Source: Campylorhamphus procurvoides (Eukaryota > Chordata > Aves > Passeriformes > Dendrocolaptidae). From it: a DNA stretch of 64,000 nucleotides. Position 1 is the stretch's first letter, and every line of letters starts with the position of its first letter. The DNA lies in contig WBMV01006671.1 of assembly GCA_013396655.1 (NCBI GenBank), positions 593,003 through 657,002 of the forward strand. The letters run 5' to 3'. Both the position numbers and the translations under genes were made by a program. This document shows positions 54,300-64,000 of this stretch, one piece after another. Below the pieces are notes generated by a model. The model made no database searches, was not told the origin of the DNA, and was given only the letters and a program-made list of their open reading frames with translations.

Positions 54300-55610
54300 T
54301 GTGCTGTGTCCATTGAAATATGCAAGTGACCAATATTAAGTCAGATGTTAAGGAAGGTTTGGGGAGAATAGCTGGAAAAACCAAACAGTAGGGAGGACAG
54401 GAACAAATGGACAGAAGCTAGAGTAAAAGTAAATGCAGAGCATTCATGGAGAAATATGATACAGTGAGAAAGAGTCAAAATAGGCACTGTACAGATGAAA
54501 GTTATGCCTTAAGAAATGGGAATTCTCTGAGGAGAACATATATATTAAGGTGTTCCACCTGATGCTGCTCATTTTCGTCAGGCTTTCAATAAAGTCTGAC
54601 ATGAAAGGCACTCAGAGAAGCTAAGCTCTCAAAAATTAGGAGGGAATGCATTCTGGCTGAAGAATAGGAAGCAAATGATAAGAATTACCATTTTTACAGT
54701 GAAAGGAGTCTGCTGATGTGTTTCATGTGGATTTTGGGTAGAACTGGTGCCATTCAACACATTAATAAATTGTGTAGAAAAGAGGATTAATTGATAGATG
54801 ACAAGATTTACTGAAATGGAATAATCAAGGGAGAAAAAGCTAAAATTGACTACTGAATAAACATGATGAAAAGTTACTGAGTGGTGGCATAGAACCAGAG
54901 GGTCAGTATTGATAACTGCAAAATACTACACAAGAAAAAAAATAACCTTAACTATTTATGCACCTTAATGGGCTCTAGAGTAGCTGTTTCCACTGAGGAA
55001 GGTGCTCTGAAAGTCATTGTGAATATTACTCTGGAAGCATCAGCTAATTCTTTCAGCAGTCAAAAATGCACATTGACTCTTAAGTATTATTACAAAAGGA
55101 AGTGGAAACAAAGCAGAAAACATAATGCTACTGTATAAAGCTGTGCTCATCTTTCCAATTTGGTATACTGTTAGAGACTTTATTGCAGGAAGGATACAAG
55201 TAGGACTTGTATGAAGACAGGCACGAATATTATTATATAGTTTCCATTTGAGAAAACTGCAGGTATTCAGCCTGTAAAAGAGATCACTGACGGGAAGATA
55301 AAATAGACCTCCTTAAAATCAGCAGTGCTGTGGAGCAGGTGAGCAAAGAATAATTTGTCATTATTTACTCAGTAAATGAAAAACCGAGAAAGAAATAGGC
55401 AAGACATTTAAAACAAAACAAAACCAAACCAACAAACCAAACAAAAAACCCCAACCAAACAGAGATGAAATATCGTGTGTCACCTATATGTATGATGTGG
55501 AAGTCACCCACAAAAGATGTGGAGTTTAAAGTGGATTATAAGTGAGTTCAGGAAAAAAACCCACATATTTGTCCCATAGTGAGATGTCCACAATGTCTGA
55601 AGCCATAACA
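54300..55610 (+). mobile_element. Old CR1-type LINE fragment (ORF2 to 3' part), degenerate
   Basis: The plus strand follows the ORF2 landmarks of an old amniote CR1 lineage in order. At about 54505-54540 is the 'NSLRILW/FFEG'-like stretch, and at 54580-54605 the 'SKAFDTV' region (TTTCAATAAAGTCTGACATG). At about 54748-54775 is the 'LFNIFINDL'-like stretch, and at 54918-54960 the 'KCKVLHIGKNN'-like stretch. At 54980-55070 is a well-preserved 'VISTEEDLGVIVD…SSAVKK' stretch, and at 55115-55180 an 'NIMLPLYKAVVHPHLEYC'-like stretch. At about 55245-55310 is the 'FSL' segment, and at 55325-55375 the stretch ending in a TCATTATTTACTC word. Frames are broken throughout. An A/C-rich tract (55410-55460) sits where this family has its own A-rich run. 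Sequence after it, to about 55610, is still compatible with the family's 3' part. Both limits are approximate. Confidence 0.75.
55410..55460. repeat. A/C-rich tract inside the CR1 copy
   Basis: About 51 bases of A and C only (AAAACAAAACCAAACC-type words), directly following the AGACATTTAAAAC end of the CR1 match. CR1 copies of this lineage have a short CAAACAAAAGG-like stretch here, so this tract probably grew from the element's own sequence by slippage. Confidence 0.8.
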
Positions 55611-57102
55611 AAAGTTTCCAGTGGCTCGTAAGAAAACCATTTTTTCTTTGCAAGTTCTTCCCTCCAGACTGTATTCTTTCAATATCTGTGAGGATTAAAG
55701 AAATCCAAACCATTCTGGACCCAGTTAAGTTTTGCCATTGCGAAAAAGCAGTCCCTCTTTTATTTGCAAAGCTACTGAAGGTTCTTACACCTTTTCCTCC
55801 ACTGCCAGTGGCTCTTCTGGGTGCTCAAGCCTGTCTGTCCCTTCTGGTCCCCCTCTTGTGGCAACATGCCTCTTTTCCTTCCCGCAGCTCAGTGTGTCAC
55901 AAGTACTGTACAGCTAACTAAAGCTTTCATCTGGCCATTTTCTTCTCTGTCTCTTTGCCTCCTCGATGTTTTCTGGCACTCAAGACTCACATGCTTCTTC
56001 TGAGCTGAACCATTATCAATAAGGTCTCCTGCACCACCTGCACAGTATGAAGAAGTGGGTGTCCCAGGCAAGGGCTGCTCTCTTCTTGGGAAGGAATGGA
56101 GGAGAGAGCTCTTCAATAGTCTCCCAGGGCATAGCCTGGTATAGCCTTCTGGAATAGCTTGGGTGGGGAATTGGACCCTACCACACAGTGCTGCTGGTCA
56201 GGGACATTGCTGGAACTCACCTGTGACTGACTGGTGCTTTGGACAGGACTCAGAGGTCACACTGAGCTCATACAGTGTAAAGAGGTCAAAAGCTACTGCA
56301 GTACCCTCCTTACTGACTCTGCACAGGCACTGAAGTGCCATGTTCCTTTTTGGGGTGTTTTGACTTTTCCTGCTCAAGTTCTAGAAAGAAACTTCCCTCT
56401 GTCTCATAGGACTTGCCAAGCACTTGTCCCAGCTCTGGCAATCTCCTATAAAGAGAGAGGAATACGTCATAAAATGTGTACAGCTTGGAGAGAGCTTTAT
56501 GTCTTTTAAAGAGGTCTGCTTGCCTTCCCCACAGTAAAGCACTTTGAGCTTTGTGGATGAAAAAGCCCAGTGCTGTGTAGAACAATGGAAGTACTAACAC
56601 TGTCTGGGATAAATCCTACAGGATTAGGCAGGCCTGAGATAATTATCGTTTTCCAGCAGAGGAAGGAGGCAGCAAGCTGCGTAGAGCTTTGAGTTTTATC
56701 TGTTCTCTTCTTGCCATCAGAGGAGGAACTTTCATGCTCAGTTTGTATGAAAAGAATGTAATGAAACTACAGCAAGTAACTTAAAAGCTGAATAACTCAT
56801 TAGGACTTCTGTCCTCCAATTATATCCCAATTTATGTACCCCATCAGGTGACGGTTAAATCCTACTTTATTTTGTATTTCCATCTATTATACCAGTAATC
56901 CCTTTGATGCCTTTGGGTTTTATCTTGGCTGCTCTCATGGGACTGTGCCTGGTTGTGAATGCAGACTGGAGCATGGAACTACCTTTGGACATGGTGTCCT
57001 GACCACAGCAGTGTTGGGCACAAAGATTGCCACTACCAACAGCTGGTCCTCTCCCTTCAGCTTTTCAGCTCTGTGGTTATAATTTGCACGTGCAGTGAAG
57101 TA
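55611..57102. other. Unique non-coding sequence
   Basis: No gene or further element is recognised between the two CR1 copies. Open frames up to about 96 codons occur on both strands without recognisable features. Confidence 0.55.
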
Positions 57103-57616
57103 GTCACAGAGTCACAGAACGGCTGAAGTGGGAAGGCACCTCTAGAAACTGCCTGGTCCAACACCCTTGCTCAAAGCACGATCAACTAGGAAGTGTTGCC
57201 CAGGGCCACGTTCAGGTTTTGAATATCTGCAAGGATGGAGACACTGCAGCCTCTCTGGGAAACTTGTTCCACTGTTTGCCAGAGGGATCAAACATAAGGT
57301 ACAAAAAAGCCAAACTTCTGAAGTGTGAATCGATTTTCCAGTATTTCAGTGACTGCCTCTTGTCCTGTCACTGAGAAGAGCCTGGCTTAGAGTTTTTGAC
57401 TTCTTTCCATCATATACTTACATGCGTCAAAAAGACACCACCACATCTGAGCCTTCTGTTCCCATCCTGAGCAAACCCATCTGCCCCAACCTCTTCTCAC
57501 AGGGATTTTTCAAGCCCTTAATCACCTTAGTGGCCCCTCACTGGACATGCTCAAGTACCCACTTGTCTAGAACGGGACAAACTGCACTTCAGCCATGTCC
57601 CCCCAGAGCTGAATAA
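57103..57616 (-). mobile_element. CR1 LINE, 3' part (minus orientation)
   Basis: This is a clear avian CR1 3' end read backwards. It begins with a doubled octamer, GTCACAGA at 57103-57110 and 57111-57118, equivalent to the 8-bp repeat that ends avian CR1s. The hallmark stretches follow in order: CTGGTCCAACACCC, then GTTTTGAATATCTGCAAGGA, then the GACTGCCTCTTGTCCTGTCA and AGAAGAGCCTGGCT words near 57350-57390. The CTTAATCACCTTAGTGGCCC and CACTGGACATGCTCAAGTA words lie near 57518-57557. It runs up to CCCAGAGCTGAATA just before the G-rich tract. It covers the 3' UTR and the C-terminal end of ORF2. It is moderately diverged and non-coding. No target-site duplication was identified. Confidence 0.92.
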
Positions 57617-57756
57617 GGGCTTAGGTGGGGGCTTAGGGTTCTGGGGAGGGGCTTAGGTGGGGGCTTAGTGGTCTGGGAGGGGGGCTTAGGTGGGGGCTTA
57701 GTGTTCTGGGGTGTTTAGGGTTAGGGTTACAGTTATGGTTAGGTTTAGGGCAGTTA
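57617..57756 (+). repeat. Telomere-like G-rich tandem tract inside a CR1 element
   Basis: Three units of 32-33 bases start at 57617, 57649 and 57682. Each begins GGGCTTAGGTGGGGGCTTAG and then has a GT(G)TTCTGGG end. They are followed at 57714-57750 by degenerate vertebrate telomere repeats: TTTAGGG, TTAGGG, TTACAG, TTATGG, TTAGG and TTTAGGG. The plus strand is strongly G-rich, with many runs of three to six G, so G-quadruplex formation is plausible. CR1 sequence lies on both sides. The tract may be a short interstitial telomeric insertion that later gained tandem copies, or local slippage from a G-rich CR1 site. Confidence 0.9.
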
Positions 57757-57890
57757 GTCACCTCTATGACTGTCAGTGTTGTCTTCCAGCAACCCATGCT
57801 ACTGGAAATATTGGCCGCCTTTACATGGCTGGCTCATGTTCAGCCTGGTATCCACTGGTACCCAGGTCCTTTTCTGAACAGCTGCTAAGC
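57757..57890 (-). mobile_element. CR1 LINE, continuation of the same copy beyond the G-rich tract
   Basis: After the telomere-like tract the CR1 pattern resumes in the same orientation. A TCACCTCTATGACTG word stands where CR1 has its 'GATCACCTCCCTYGACCTG' stretch. Next come ATTGGCCGCC, the GGCTGGCTCATGTTCAGCCT word (57829-57848), CCACTGGTACCCAGGTCCTT and CTGAACAGCTGCT. This is ORF2 C-terminal coding sequence in the ancestral element. The match fades after about 57890; a little more may belong to it. Confidence 0.88.
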
Positions 57891-60800
57891 TTACATGTCA
57901 CTTTGTTGTCCCAAAGCGATACAGATAAATGGAAATGTTCTTATCAGTAGGGTAGGGTTTTATTAGACACTGGTCCTTTGAGCAGAGCTGTGTGAAAGAG
58001 TGAACCCCCTGTATGGTTGTACTTTGAGATTGCAGTAACATGCTCTACACCTGAGCTATGGTCCCAAACGCTGCTCTCTCCTGGTGCCCAATGCAGAATT
58101 AGTCTGAATATGAATGAAGTACACTGGATTTAGTGCATGTTGTGAGTGTGCCTGTAGTCTGCTGTTTCAGTTATGCTTAGTTCCATGGAAATATTTGGAT
58201 GCCTAATTCTGTGCTGCTGGCAGCAACTGGGCATTTGGTTCTGCCTGAGGATCCAGTCCTCAAGCTCTTAGGCCAGTGTTATTCAAGAGATATTCAGTAT
58301 GATTCAGTGTGTGTAAATCAGCATTGTTCTCTTTATCTGAAAAAAGGTTGCTTTGATTTATACCAGCTCGGGAGCTGCCACGCTGTTTGTGTAGGAAAAT
58401 GCTTGCACTCCCTCTCAAAGCCTGTTGCTGTGTCTCAGAATAATCTGTATTCCACTGCAATCCAGAATTTTTTCAAAATTTGAGAGCCATTTACAACTTC
58501 AGTGCCATGCTGTGACATGATGCATTGCTTTGTAAACAGGGCCTTAAACAGCTGAGGTCTTAAATCCATAAACTGACTGAGGCTTGGCAACACTTTGAAA
58601 ATCTCTTTGCCAAATAGCAATGCATTATAGTACCTTCCAAACAAGATCTGACTGTCTGAAATGTTCAGGTTTCTTTTGACACTCTACCAAGGCATTATGA
58701 GACTACCTAGGGCTTATTTCCCTGAGAAATAATAAGAAAAAGTGTATTTTTCTATGTGTAAAATGATCCATCTGAAACACATGACATGCACTTCCTTTGA
58801 TGTTTTGTTTCCTCTAGGTTAGCATACTTCTTTAAAAAAAAATAAATTATTGCTATGAATTTTGCTTTTGGAACTTGCTTGCTAAGACATCTCCCATGTG
58901 TAATATCCTCCCTCAGACACTTCAACATTTGTGCATCTTCTCTTCCCTCTCAGCTCCCTCTTCTCCAGATGGACCCAAGGGGGAACGGTTGCTGTAGGTA
59001 CCGATATATCTTCTGTTACTCTTGTAGACACATTTCAATTAATCTGTTTTTAACAGTTGGGTTTCTTTTCCCCTCCTCTTCATGAAGACACGGCTATATT
59101 TTTCTGCAGCTTTACTTTTCACTAAGGCATCCATACGACAATTCCAATTTATCATTTCACAGCACTTTGATGTTTTTAAGCAGTCACTTGTCCATGATCA
59201 CTCATGTTTGGCAAGTAATGTGACTGGCTCACCGAGAGCTCTAACTGCTGTCCAGGGTCTTGCTAATGAGCCTTCTCAAGGCTTGGATTAGTGTGCTCTG
59301 CTGCTGTGCATTCTTCAGCTGCTTGTGAAGAAAACGGAAAATTTTAGCCATTTTGTGCAGTTTGGTTTTCCTACTGCAGTCACTTGAAAGCAGCAATTCC
59401 TAAGTGGTCATACCCAGTAATGGTCTCATTGTGACCACATGCCAAAAGGAAGCGTACTGTAAAATCTGAAAGAAAATAGAAAGTTTAGGGAGGTGAAATC
59501 TCTGCACGCTGGTGCAGGGTGTCAAAAAATAATAAAGAGCATTTTCTGGATACACCTGCATGTCATTCAGAATGGAAGCAGTTAATAACCCAAATTACTT
59601 TACAACACCCTCTTTGGATTCAGTCTCCATTCTCTTCTGTAATAATCTAAGGGCTGTTGCCAAACTGTCCAGACATCCTTAGAGCTACCTGGTGAATCAT
59701 AAATTTTCAGATAATGTCCTACAAAAGCCAGCAGACTCAAAGGATGTAAAATGAATTCTGGCCTTTTGCACCAGCATGTCTCAACATTTATGTTCTTCTT
59801 TAACTTATTTAATGAAGTTAGGGAGGGAGTGATTTATTTTGGAATTTTTGTTACTAGGCTTTGTACTGTTCTTTATACACCAAACTTTTCATGTAAGAGG
59901 AAAATGGACCAACAGTCAGTGCCAGATGACTGGAAGATGGAGAATTTTTGGAGTGGTTGGTTAATTTTGGCTTGCACTACGTGAAAGAGCAGCAGGGTGG
60001 CAAGGGTGTTCTTTCCTCCTGCCGTTCTTCCTTCAGATTAATTTCTGAGCTTTGATCCTTGGCTGCCCAGGATGTGATAAATGGCCATTGCAAGCCTTTG
60101 ATAGATGAGCAGGCGGTTCTTAGGGAGGAAGGCACACTGAATGGTGAGCAGGAAAGGTTCAGGCTTTATGCAAACTGTTTTTTACTTCTGTATCTTAAGC
60201 TATGCTCCACTGAATTTGCCCTCCATCAGGACCACTGATATGGCTAACCTGGAACATTTCAATCCCTTCTTCAGGCTATACAGTGTTTGCATGTAGCCTG
60301 TGATCCTGGAGGCCCTGCTTGCTCCTGAGGCTACTGAGCAGGTCTGAAGGTCTGCTCCTGCCTGCCTGTTTCATAGAGAGCTGACACACAAGCAGCCCCT
60401 CCTAAGTCTAAAAGCAGGGTTTGTACAGAAAAGTTTCCTTCCACCCCTCTGTGGGTGCTGCTGAGTCAGAAAGAGGGCCCGATGTAGCCCAAAGAGTTGG
60501 CCACTTGGTAGTTCTTGAAAATGCCAAAAGACAAAAGTGTGCCAGGTAGGCAGATACTGGCCTCCTTCCCCAGTTCTGTTTCTCAAAGTATACAAACCTG
60601 AATACCAGGATTAAAGAAAGTGGGAAAATTTACAGGCAGAAAATGCAATAACAGAATTATTTTTGGAAAAAAATGTATGGAGATTTTTTAGAAAATCTAT
60701 ACTTTAATTTCCTTCAACAATGTGAACAAGCAAATCACCTTCTATCTAACTCATTATGTCTTATTGAGTAGTGAAATGTAAGCCTTCTTGTTCAAGTATG

Positions 60801-61900
60801 ATTAAGACTTACATGTTTCTTGTTGTCTAGATTTCCTATTGAGCAGAGCAGCAGACAAAGAAAATGATGGTGCAGTTTTATGTGATTAGGGCAAATCCTT
60901 AAAAGTCTGGGCAATTTTCAGTAACTATGTCAAGATGGTAACTCAAACAGAAATTTTGATACTTGTCAAAGCTTCATTGTTGGACCAAACAAATGTTTCT
61001 AATTGGTTGAGTCAAATTTTGTTTATTCATATCCCTGTGTTTTCTTCAGTTTTGCTTTTCTCTTGTAAACATCTGTTGTTTTTCTGTTACTGCTTACGTA
61101 GTCTTTTCATGCACATCTCCAAGTGTGAAAATATAGTTCATTCCTCTTCAAGATTCATTTAGATAGTCTTTTGTCCAGCTCATTTTTTCTTGCAATTTTC
61201 TTTTTTTCGTATTACTTTTCAAACAAATTCAGAATAACAATTAAAATACAGAAGCATCCTGACTTGAGCTGTCAAATATCTCTGATTTTTTTATTTTTTA
61301 GTGTAGACACTGGCTCAGTAGTGTGTTTCTTCAGCATCCTTTCATGTCTTCCATAATTTTACCCAGGTTATTTTTTATGTGTTTTGGTGACACAGAGGAG
61401 CAGAGTTGCAATGCTGCTGATCACTGCCTGTCTCACCCAGCAGTTGGCCAAGGTAAAATGCTACTTATTGCATTTTTCCCCCTGTTGAGTGCATAATTCA
61501 TAGAAGCAAAGGTAAAACTGCTGGGAAAAACAACAAAAAAAACCCAACAAACCAACCCCTGTGAGTAAATACTTGCATAACTGAACACAGAACAGATATA
61601 TGTGGTGCTTTGAGGAGAGCTCAGATCCCAAGGACTGTGTGAGGACAAGCCCAGCAGAGAGCTGTGGGTGAGCTGGTGGTGGGGATTTCTGCTCGCCTGG
61701 GGTGTCACCAATCCCACCCAGCTCTGCCAGTGTCCCCAGGGTGAGATGCACCATCCACAGGAGACCACAGTGCTATTCCTGTTGGGAACTGCAGACAGTG
61801 CAGACTGTGATGGGGGTCTCGGGAGTCTCTGATACAGCATTTGTGTGGGAGCTGCAGAGGAGTCTGAGGAATTAACTCTAAACAGTAAGACCCATCCTTC
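57891..61900. other. Unique non-coding sequence
   Basis: No gene is recognised. An A/C-rich run lies at 61525-61559, and a moderately GC-rich patch at about 61610-61770. An A run (nine A) occurs near 58833-58841. T-rich sequence lies at about 61010-61360. Open frames are short and unconvincing. Confidence 0.55.
61525..61559. repeat. A/C-rich low-complexity tract
   Basis: About 35 bases of A and C only, with AACAACAAAAAAAACCC and CAACAAACCAACC words. It is another member of the scattered A/C-rich class. It lies about 360 bases from the decayed CR1 end at 61.9 kb but is not contiguous with it. Confidence 0.75.
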
Positions 61901-61914
61901 ATTTTTGTGACATT

Positions 61915-62085
61915 ACAGAGTTGAAGGCATACAAATTATGTTGGAAAGGATCTCTAGATTTCTGCAGCCCAACCCAGAGCTCCAGGGAGGTCCAGTTACA
62001 GTTGGGTGCTTTTCCAGTCCAGGTTGGCACATGTCCCAAGACAGTGATTCCACACCCTCTCTGCATCCTCTTTCAATGGATGAGT
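61915..62085 (-). mobile_element. Decayed CR1 3' end (minus orientation)
   Basis: The stretch has the CR1 3' pattern in a diverged form. It opens with ACAGAGTTGAAGG, then ATGTTGGAAAGGATCTCTAG and CAGCCCAACCCAGAGC. These are followed by GTTGGGTGCTTTTCCAGTCC (about 62000-62020), CATGTCCCAAGACAGTGATT and a CCACACCCTCTCTGC word. These correspond to the 'TTGGAAGGGACCT', 'TCCAACCC', 'CAGTCCAGGTT' and 'GAGATTCCACACC' landmarks of CR1 ends. It is shorter and more decayed than the 57.1 kb copy and seems 5'-truncated. The exact subfamily is not known. Confidence 0.65.
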
Positions 62086-63137
62086 ACCTTCAGGGTGAAA
62101 TATCTATGATAAATATATATATCTACAAAATATCATAATTTCCTGTATTTTAACTTCTGTCCATTGCTGTGAGTCCTTCTGCCAAGATTTAGTTATTTCT
62201 CATGACAAAGTTTAATAAACAGTTTAATAATCAGTGTGTTACTGCTACTACTCCAGTCCAAATAATAAGCAGAAGGGCTCTTCTTGAGAGGGAGTTATTT
62301 AAATCAGCTTCTTAAAGAAATTATCATGCATAAAAATGCAAATTGGAATCTACAAGCACTGTTATCTCTCGAGTAGGTGTTTTGAAAACCCCACCAGATA
62401 CTGCATTCTGTTTAGATGAGTGTGAACATGCAGCCTGATGCAGCAGTCAGGTAAGTTTGTAAGTGAAGCAGTGCTGCACACAGTGACCTGAGCATCACAG
62501 CTGCACTGCTTGCAACAGGTTGGTTGAATAATATGCAGAAGGCCCCAGGGATGAAGTTAAATCTGGAATTTGATTATGTGTGGGCAATCTGCACAGGAGA
62601 GAGGGGCAAAGAAGTTGACTTCAAATTGAGACAGGCGCAGGTACCCTGAGGGAAGTCCTCAGTGTGAACGAGGAGCAGTAAATACAAGACAAGCAGATTC
62701 AAACTGGCTTTTCATTATGTTTGGCTCATTTTAAAAAGCTGAGCTGGGTTTTCCTGGGTGTTTAATGTGTGCAGTATCTATTGATTTCAGCTGGTGTTGG
62801 TACACGCTCCGCTGTTTCAGAAGTGTTGGAGCAGCTGCTATGCTGAGCCTGCTGCACATAATTGCTGAGCACAATAATCTCACGGCTTGTTTGGGTTCCC
62901 TGTGCTTCTCTTATCCAGCTTGCTATCTCTTGCCTTATCCTTACATTGTAATGCCTTTAGGACAGAACTATCTCTTGCACTGTGTGCAGCAACTGAAGTG
63001 ATAAAGATCCTGGCTGTGTCTTGTGCTTCTAGGAATTACTGCAAAAAATCCCATCCCATAATTATGTATTAATATGGTATGCATCAATGTGAGATATTTC
63101 ATTGGCTTTAATAGGCTTTGGATCAGTTTCCTCAGTA
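62086..63137. other. AT-rich unique sequence with hints of old repeats
   Basis: No gene is recognised. A TATTGATTTCAGCTGGTGTT word near 62778-62798 and a TTTCATTGGCTTTAATAGGC word near 63098-63118 resemble the 'TTGATTTCAATGG' motif widespread in old amniote interspersed repeats. The surrounding matches are too weak to name a family. Confidence 0.4.
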
Positions 63138-63231
63138 CCTCTGGCCTTTTTGGGTTCATTTACATGAAGAAACAACTTTAATTCAGAGCTAGGGACTGCA
63201 AATATAACTAATGTACCTTGTGCTTTTATCC
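63138..63231 (+). repeat. Diverged direct repeat, copy A
   Basis: This starts CCTCTGGCC and contains CATGAAG, TTTAATTCAGAGCTAG, TGCAAATATAACTA and TTGTGC in order. The same landmarks, similarly spaced, occur again at 63879. By eye the identity is high in blocks with small gaps. The pair could be two copies of one old interspersed repeat or a local duplication. Confidence 0.65.
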
Positions 63232-63878
63232 GTGGACACAGAAGTTATCCCTTGGCTTAGAGCTGCTGAATCTGTGTGGACGAGTACATGGCAGAGCCCC
63301 TTCTGAGGATGCTTGTGTTTGTATGAAATAAAGGTGGAGCTGCTCTACCCAGTGTGGAGGATTTTCTCTCTTTTGCCCTGTGATGGGGTGTGTTCCCAGA
63401 GCTCACCTTGGGCCTAAAGGGCAGCTTTGGCCATGGACTGTCAAGACAGCAAAGGAGTTTAACAGGTCAAAGCGAGGGTCATGCTCTGTTTCATCCAATT
63501 TTCATTCAGGGCAATCTTTTTGCCAACCTTTCATTATCTTATCCCCAGCTTTTACCTAAAGATAAAAAGAAACAGCTTATAATTCATTACTGTTCATTAA
63601 AATGAAAATAAAATTTATTTTGCATCAAAATGAAAAAATATGACTTGTTCATTATTAGCATATAAATGGTATTTTTTATGTCACTCTGCCACAAAATCAC
63701 TTACATTTTCAATGATCACAGCACACAAAATTAATTTTTGATAGCCTTTTGTGATTTGGTTGAAAATTCTCATTTCTTTTTGTGCATTAACAGCAAACTG
63801 TATCCACTGCTATTCGTACCAAATTTTAGATAATGAAGCAATTAAAAATACATGGATTGAAGATCTTATCTCATTTTT
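63232..63878. other. AT-rich spacer between two direct repeats
   Basis: No gene is recognised. The first part (to about 63470) is ordinary sequence with an AATAAAGG word near 63328. The remainder is strongly AT-rich, with many TTAAT and AAAAT words and no clean tandem repeat. Confidence 0.5.
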
Positions 63879-63983
63879 CCTCTGGCCTATTTCTCCTTCA
63901 TTATTCATGAAGGGATATGTTTAATTCAGAGTTAGTAATTGCAGATATATCTAGTATAAATTGTGCCTTATATTCTTTTACCC
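63879..63983 (+). repeat. Diverged direct repeat, copy B
   Basis: Second copy of the segment at 63138. Shared landmarks in order are CCTCTGGCC, TTCAT, CATGAAG, TTTAATTCAGAGTTAG, TGCAGATATATCTA, TTGTGCC and TTTTA(C/T)CC. It is about ten bases longer than copy A because of small indels near both ends. It runs close to the end of the window. Confidence 0.65.
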
Positions 63984-64000
63984 AATTTCAATTTATTTTA

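Noticed and set aside
1..64000. tRNA, rRNA, snRNA or CRISPR
   Set aside because: No tRNA B-box with a cloverleaf partner, no recognisable rRNA/snRNA core and no regularly spaced direct repeats were seen on either strand.

Overview
This window looks like non-coding DNA from a bird (more broadly, a sauropsid) nuclear genome. The main evidence is four recognisable pieces of CR1, the dominant avian/reptilian LINE family. Two keep reverse-transcriptase-region sequence. One keeps a typical avian CR1 3' end with a doubled 8-bp terminal repeat. There are no mammalian L1/Alu-type repeats and no bacterial features such as operons, Shine-Dalgarno sites or long ORFs. The identification rests on recalled CR1 family patterns; no search was run.

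No protein-coding gene can be supported. The longest open frames are about 150 codons. They lie in unrelated places on both strands, show no recognisable domain, and are about what stop-free runs give by chance in 64 kb. The window is best read as an intergenic region or the interior of a long intron. It could hold a small exon; one weak candidate sits in the most CpG-rich spot, at about 35.7-36.0 kb. I found no tRNA, rRNA, snRNA, LTR pair or CRISPR.

Layout. 1-14 kb: mostly unique sequence with short A/C- or T/G-rich low-complexity tracts, one 17-A run, a homeodomain-site-rich segment near 9.0-9.3 kb and a stable predicted hairpin at 13.33-13.39 kb. 14.1-14.85 kb: minus-strand CR1 ORF2 fragment. 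15-35 kb: unique sequence with a candidate conserved regulatory segment at 20.2-21.1 kb. 35.7-36.0 kb: small CpG-rich patch. 36-54 kb: unique sequence, with a duplicated AP-1 12-mer at 37.1-37.2 kb, two further candidate regulatory segments (45.0-45.3 and 48.1-48.25 kb) and an A/C-rich tract at 49.3 kb. 54.3-55.6 kb: old plus-strand CR1 copy. 57.1-57.9 kb: minus-strand CR1 split by a telomere-like G-rich tandem tract. 61.9-62.1 kb: another decayed CR1 end. 62.7-64 kb: AT-rich sequence with short old repeat fragments, including a diverged direct repeat 741 bp apart.

The most unusual observation is the 57.1-57.9 kb locus. A 141-bp tract of three 32-33 bp G-rich units followed by degenerate TTAGGG repeats lies inside a CR1 copy, and recognisable CR1 sequence continues on both sides. 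I see no previously undescribed multi-gene system here.
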